Source: Sorghum bicolor
Taxonomy: Eukaryota > Streptophyta > Magnoliopsida > Poales > Poaceae
Length of the DNA stretch: 64,000 nucleotides
Assembly: GCF_000003195.3 (NCBI RefSeq)
Contig: NC_012873.2
Coordinates: forward strand, 24,649,317 to 24,713,316
Direction: 5' to 3'
Shown here: positions 59,701 through 64,000 of the stretch, piece by piece
How positions within the stretch are numbered: the stretch's first letter is position 1
Layout of the letters: every line of letters starts with the position of its first letter
Translations under genes and position numbers: made by a program
Notes under the pieces: generated by a model
What the model saw: only the letters and a program-made list of their open reading frames with translations
What the model was told of the DNA's origin: nothing
Database searches by the model: none

Positions 59701-60110
59701 CCACACCGGCTTCCTCACCCCAGCGGCCCCACCGGGAGCACGGAATAGCTCACCCTGGTAGATGTAGAGCCTCAAGTCCTAGTGAGGCATCACCCCCAGG
59801 TAGCCCTCACACACCGCGGTGGTGATGGCGTTGGGGAAAAGTGTTGGAGCTCGATGCCGTAGTGGTGGCAGAGCGCCCTCATGAAGTGGCTCAGAGGCGA
59901 TTCGACACCATGGTGGTGGAACTTGGTGAAGGAAATGACGTAGCCCTTCGGAGGGTTTAGCTCCCGGTGATCCGCCGGCGGCACGATCCACTCAGGCCGC
60001 TTCGAGGAAGCACAGGGGCGCAGGAGCTCCTCCTTCTCCAAATCCCTCAACCGGTGCTCCATCATGGACGACGGGCGCCAATGATCGGCGGCGTTGAGTC
60101 TCACAGGCAT
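56793..60110 (-). pseudogene. E antisense ORF, N-terminal part (gypsy-type transposon protein family)
   Basis: ATG at 60110 (MPVRLNAADHWRPSS), then WIVPPADHRELNPPKGYVIS, SHFMRALCHHYGIELQHFSP. After a frame change come WAGCLNLVQKTG, WDSQWFYLCNDDDLFLTY and a basic/acidic stretch (EEESPDEDGGDDDDNDDDDS). I recognise the head as the antisense protein of Tat elements (Pfam 'putative gypsy type transposon' type); its job is unknown. Canonical GT-AG introns are visible at 59103-59193 and 58339-58424. A CAG-rich stretch (57579-57780 on the other strand) could code polyglutamine. Several stops and shifts. Confidence 0.65.
57579..57780. repeat. CTG/CAG-rich trinucleotide region
   Basis: A near-perfect CTG run (57579-57596) followed by imperfect CTG/CTN units to about 57780. 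It lies in the E antisense ORF, where the other strand gives CAG codons. Confidence 0.65.
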
Positions 60111-60251
60111 CTTGTCAGGAGGTGGAGGGCGACTCTACGGATCAATCCACTCGACGGTATGGTGTGTCGTAGGTGCGTAGGGAAGTGCAGGAGAGCAAGA
60201 GCGATGGCAATGGCGGAATGCACAAGGGACAACAGCTGGGCGGAGCTTTGA

Positions 60252-60259
60252 TATTTATA
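60252..60259 (-). promoter_or_regulatory. TATA box of the E antisense ORF
   Basis: Complement reads TATAAATA, about 142 bases before the ATG at 60110, with a CT-rich leader between. Confidence 0.55.
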
Positions 60260-60346
60260 AGCGTCCAGTAACAGGCGGATCCAACAATCGTAGTAACTTC
60301 CTCAATGAATGCGCCGCTTAACGGTCCTATTTCTCCGTAGCAGGGT

Positions 60347-62090
60347 GTTGACATTTCTTAGCGTCACTGCTAAAAATAGACCATAGATCCATCCTTAGCA
60401 ATGGCACCAGAAATGTCGGGTGTTGGCATACCGTAACTATCGATACATCAGAGAGATAACCCAAGGCAACTTGAGGGCGCCGGCCTTAGCAGTGCAGTGT
60501 GGTAACAATAATTAGGAATGCCGGATTGGCCTTCCTAGCCATCCTTCCTTGTGATGTGCAAAGCTGTGGCACTACGTTTGAAAGTGCACAAGGATTACAA
60601 TATTAAGCAACGGTACTTAGGTACGCCAATCGATAGTTCATGAATGAAGAAGTAATATAACTGCAAGCAGACAGAACTATCATTGTAGCATTTCAACGCG
60701 TGAGTATTCAAGGGTGTCGAATTTATAATTCCAGTAGGAAGGCAAATGGGTCAAACATGGTGTAAACATGATTACTTATTGAATGCTTAGTAGACATAGA
60801 GTAAACAGGAATAAACATGATATTCAAGATAGTCGACACACATTGGATCAACCTCAGGGATAAAATAGAAGAGAAATAATAAATAAATAATAAAGAAATA
60901 AATCTACTTAAGCAAGCATGGGTCACATATATCTATGCATAGAACTGTTAGCGGATCATCAAATTAGTAATAAATAGAGTTAGAACTAAGCCTGAGATGA
61001 GGGGAGATCCCCGCAGCTGGATACCCAGACGATAGAGCCTTTACAAAACTCCTATCGGAATACCTGATCGTGGGGGAATGCAAAGGATGACAGAGTTGTC
61101 ACTACCCTACCACCTACCCCTCTACCCGAAAGATACCCGCACATCCACTGATTCCCGCATACCTGAACACCATGTTCACGTAATTGGAAACAACTCCTAA
61201 CCCCCGCGGGCCCCACTCCTTCGGAGTGACAGGCTAGGCTAAGAGCAACCATCATAGCACGGTGAACCATCATCCCATTCCTAATTCTAATCCTAATCAT
61301 ACTAATCTGATGAACAATAATGAACATATCAAGAACATAGCACAAGATCTCAAAACTAGTTCATATACTATGAACATGATAAGAACACAACCATACTCTA
61401 GTTCATATGCTTAATAATATAAAGATGAATAGAACTTGCTCATGGAAGAAGATTGAATATTATTCATACGAAGAAGATCCTTTCATCCAAGGAGACAAGC
61501 TCTCCTTGCTTGCTCTTGCCTTGCTCTACTACTAATCTAAAGATACAAGTGAGAGGTGTGAGGTAAATTGACTCCAAATGATGTGTGTTGAAAAGGGGGG
61601 ATTGCCTCTCTTTTTATAGTGGAACTAGGACGGTTCGTCGCATCTAATTTGTAGTAGGTGAAACCGTCCTATGCATGGCGGCATGCAACCGCCTGAGAAA
61701 GATGGGCCCGGTTTGTCGCCTCTAGGGGTGCGCCTGCACCAGGGTGCGGCCGCACCCTGGGTGGGCCCCCCTGGCCAACGCCTTCGCGTGGTCGGTTTGG
61801 CTCTAGGCCTAGATCTCTCCTGTGGTTACGATCAGGCCCAGTTCTGCGTTGTTTGATACTTTCTCTATTTTCTTGGTTTGCGCATTTCTAAATACGTCTT
61901 TTGGTACTTTGCGCTTTCTTCGTGGTATGGCACATTTTCACTTGTTGCACTATAATTCTTGCAAAATATAATCACTATGGTACAAGTGGAATTTGTTAGT
62001 AATAAAAAGCATGTGTGTATATAATATGATTGCTTCTTCTCCTTTGGATCAAGTTGGCAGTTTATGATTGGTCTATAATGACTGCCAACA
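60347..62090 (-). mobile_element. Element H: 3' LTR of an Athila-like element
   Basis: The right end (62090) is firm: TGCCAACA followed by the polypurine tract. The left end is either TGTTGACA at 60347 or TGTTGGCA at 60421; the latter gives a perfect 8-bp match with the right end. A TATAAA (complement of 61613-61618) with a CT-rich neighbourhood lies about 0.47 kb into the LTR in - strand sense, fitting an LTR promoter. An A/T-rich tetranucleotide-like patch is at 60870-60902, and a 22-bp palindrome at 61739-61760. Confidence 0.65.
61613..61618 (-). promoter_or_regulatory. Likely TATA box of LTR H with upstream inverted repeat
   Basis: Complement reads TATAAA. Just upstream in - strand sense, nine-base arms AGGACGGTT (61627-61635) and AACCGTCCT (61662-61670) form an inverted repeat. 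Confidence 0.5.
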
Positions 62091-62104
62091 TGTCCCCCAA
62101 GCTT
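62091..62104 (-). other. Polypurine tract of element H
   Basis: On the - strand AAGCTTGGGGGACA directly before the LTR start TGTTGGCAG. Confidence 0.7.
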
Positions 62105-63514
62105 AACCTTTGCTCGTCTCGAGCAAATAATTAAGTATTGTTGTTGATCAGGAGTTGCTACTATGCCGATATAATTCAAGAGTACCAAACCTATAACAAA
62201 GCATTCGTTCGCAATTTAAATAAGTTGGCATGCTATCCACTCTTTACCTTGACTTCTCATGGGGCTTATAGCTTTTCCAAGTTCTTGGGTGGTTGCAAGA
62301 TTGAATGGTTGTAACAGACTCACCACTCATTCATCCCTTGATAGACCATCAATCCGGAGGTTTTATAATTTTTTTGCAAAATAAATAAGTTCCTCGAATG
62401 ATTCTTTCGATCGCTCAATGTGTATGAAATCCTCACCAAAGGCATTTGTGTTTGCTTTTAAGACCTACCACTAAGGCTGAGAATGGAGCTTTGGGAAGGT
62501 ATAAAGGTGGCCGTACTTACGACACTTGTGTTGCCAAGTCAAAGCCCGGACCATGAGGAGATACAAGTCACACACCTTGATTGAGATGTGCAAGTGTGTG
62601 GAATTTTTGGTGGTAGTGCTATCTAAATATTTTTGGTTACTCCGTATATTATGACTCTCTTTATTTGAGGATGAGAATGAGAGAATGTAAACATATGGGC
62701 CCTAAAAATATGGATCATATATTTATATTTCTGACGGGGATTTTGATTTTCCCATCATATGCCTTTTGGCTTTTCCTTTTTTTCATGGATAACTGATGCC
62801 CATATGTTTCAAAGGGATCTCAAAGAGGAAAATGGAGAGATGTCATGATGGTGATGTAAGGAGTAAAATTGTGTATGGGGATGCGCAAACCTTAGGGTGA
62901 GAGTTTGGCATACTTATTTGGTGGAAGCTAAGGCGCAACTCTGAGGGTAAGAGTTGGCATATTTTTGGTGGATGGAAGGGTGCATGTTGTGCGCAACTTC
63001 TCAGTGTGAGAGTCGGCTTTATTTGGTGGGTGCATGAATTTCAAATCATGGGTGCATGACCATAATCTCACTCTAGGATACCTAGATTTGACTCAACTCA
63101 AAGCGCCGCAAGCCGCATATGACTAAAGGTGTACAAACTACTAAGCAAGTCATATGGCCTTGGTAGGTATTTCATAATCATTGAGGAACTCTTTGTTTTG
63201 AATTTTTGAAAAGAAAACTCCGGATGTCAAGTTTCTCTTAGAACAAAGTCATAGCAAAATCTATTTATACCATATCATGTCTCGCAACAACTTAGAAGAG
63301 GATCATGCATTTGCAACCCACAAGATTTCAAGTTCTTAGAAGGAGACATCTTTAGCCAACAAACATAAATCTTGATGAACACTAAATTATAACTTAGATA
63401 CTAGAGAATTATAGAGAGAGCAACTATTCATCATTTCAACAGAAGAGAAACTAACATATCATAGCGCACATGAGAGTGGATTTTTTTTGAAAGATGATGA
63501 AAAATTGCTGAAAT
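62105..63514 (-). other. Element H 3' non-coding region
   Basis: 1.4 kb of AT-rich DNA with no convincing frame. On the + strand, short related pieces recur at 62890-63030 (GTGAGAGT/GTAAGAGT followed by TTGGCAT or TCGGC and a TATTTGGTGG-like word, three times), a degenerate direct repeat. Confidence 0.5.
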
Positions 63515-64000
63515 TTAAATACTGAAATTAAGAACTAAAATTAAGTGCACGAATGTAAGGTACATGTTACCTCTTGTGGGGGTCCTCCCCCAAGCTAGCT
63601 CACTGCTGCGTTCTAGGGAAATGTCCCATGGATCGCAGGTAGGCCATTTGTGCCTCGTGCCGGCGACGGCTTGCATCCTCAAGGTCGATGAAGATCTGCT
63701 AGGTCTGCTGATGCCATTGGGTAGCAGTCTGGATGTGGCATTCAGTGTACCTTGGATCTGCCTGTTCTGGAGCTCTAGTCCTCCCATGCGAGTGTTGAGG
63801 ATGTCCAGTGTGACCTGAGGGCGAATAGGGGGTGGCATTCCCTCGGAATCTAAGGAGTGTCCGGACTCGTGATGCCTGGATCCCCCTGCCCCATATGCCT
63901 CTGGCTCGCTTGGGCCTGTGCCTCCGTGCGCCTGCCAACTCGACCCTCCTGCCTGCCAGCTCGAACCTCCAGCCTCGTAGGGGTGAGGAACGTATCCCAT
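63515..64000 (-). pseudogene. Element H last ORF, C-terminal part
   Basis: Runs in from beyond the right edge. The first part is G/S-rich with a repeat (GGSSWQAGGSSWQAHGG). After a frame change the - strand reads IDLEDASRRRHEAQMAYLRS and then MGHFPRTQQ before a stop at about 63602. The stop is followed by AGCTTGGGGGAGG, a second polypurine-like block. The layout (last ORF, TTGGGGGA block, long 3' region, TTGGGGGA block, LTR) is that of Athila-type elements. The product itself is not recognised. Confidence 0.5.

Larger units (their letters stand above)
43596..60346 (+). mobile_element. Element E: old Tat-lineage element with antisense ORF
   Basis: On the + strand protease to integrase (43596-47428), then a non-coding gap and a long antisense ORF (48005-60110) that is split by element G. 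The 5' part is beyond the left edge because A, with B, C and F, lies between. The 3' LTR is not seen; element H begins at about 60347. CTCGA/TCGAG words are very common in it. It is the oldest layer by stop-codon load. Confidence 0.7.

Noticed and set aside
48005..60110. Antisense ORF of E as a host gene
   Set aside because: It has the usual place and orientation of the Tat antisense ORF, downstream of pol, and carries stops and frameshifts.
1..64000. tRNA, rRNA, CRISPR arrays or bacterial operons
   Set aside because: None seen; the window is plant retrotransposon DNA throughout.

Overview
This window contains no recognisable host gene. It is a stack of nested LTR retrotransposons of the Ty3/gypsy superfamily, most likely from repeat-rich heterochromatin of a grass. 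I base the grass call on the families seen: Del/Tekay-like chromoviruses with roughly 4-kb LTRs and GC-rich islands inside the LTRs, Tat-lineage elements with an extra RNase H and intron-bearing antisense ORFs, and an Athila-like element. The species cannot be named from the sequence alone. I label the elements A to H.

Layout. E is an old, heavily mutated Tat-lineage element on the + strand. Its protease, RT, RNase H and integrase lie at 43596-47428, and an antisense ORF lies at 48005-60110; its 5' part is outside the window. A is a second Tat-lineage element, on the - strand (about 2640-43595). It sits inside E and its pol gene is cut into three pieces by two younger chromoviruses. B (5193-21342, TSD CGCTC) and C (22005-39513, TSD ATAAC) are both on the - strand and each is proven by matching 5-bp target-site duplications. 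B has three LTRs. C is invaded by an inverted, isolated LTR of its own family (D, 29917-34334). F (1-2639) is another C-family LTR running off the left edge. G (49208-56787, TSD CCTTG) is a small non-autonomous Tat-like element inserted in the antisense ORF of E. H (about 60347-64000) is the 3' part of an Athila-like element on the - strand.

What stands out. Element B carries, between its primer-binding site and gag, an extra ORF (15917-16939) whose first residues copy the histone H3 tail. It is followed by a globular region, a long coiled coil and an acidic end. Among the H3 lysines, the one at the K9 position in ARKS is kept, while the K4, K14, K18, K23 and K27 positions are R or H. The same element encodes an integrase with a chromodomain, the domain class that reads methylated H3 tails. 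A second, rearranged copy lies at 5562-6378.

Other notable structure: D and the 5' LTR of C form a roughly 4.3-kb inverted repeat with an 835-bp spacer, and each arm has an inward-reading TATA box, which makes it a plausible hairpin-RNA source. G carries an antisense plant-mobile-domain gene with its own TATA box and three introns. G is also saturated with the word ATCGGC/GCCGAT, about 55 copies by hand count in 7.6 kb. A short GC-rich ORF is conserved in the LTRs of both chromovirus families. All pol genes here are damaged, so only the LTR promoters and the extra ORFs are likely to matter now.
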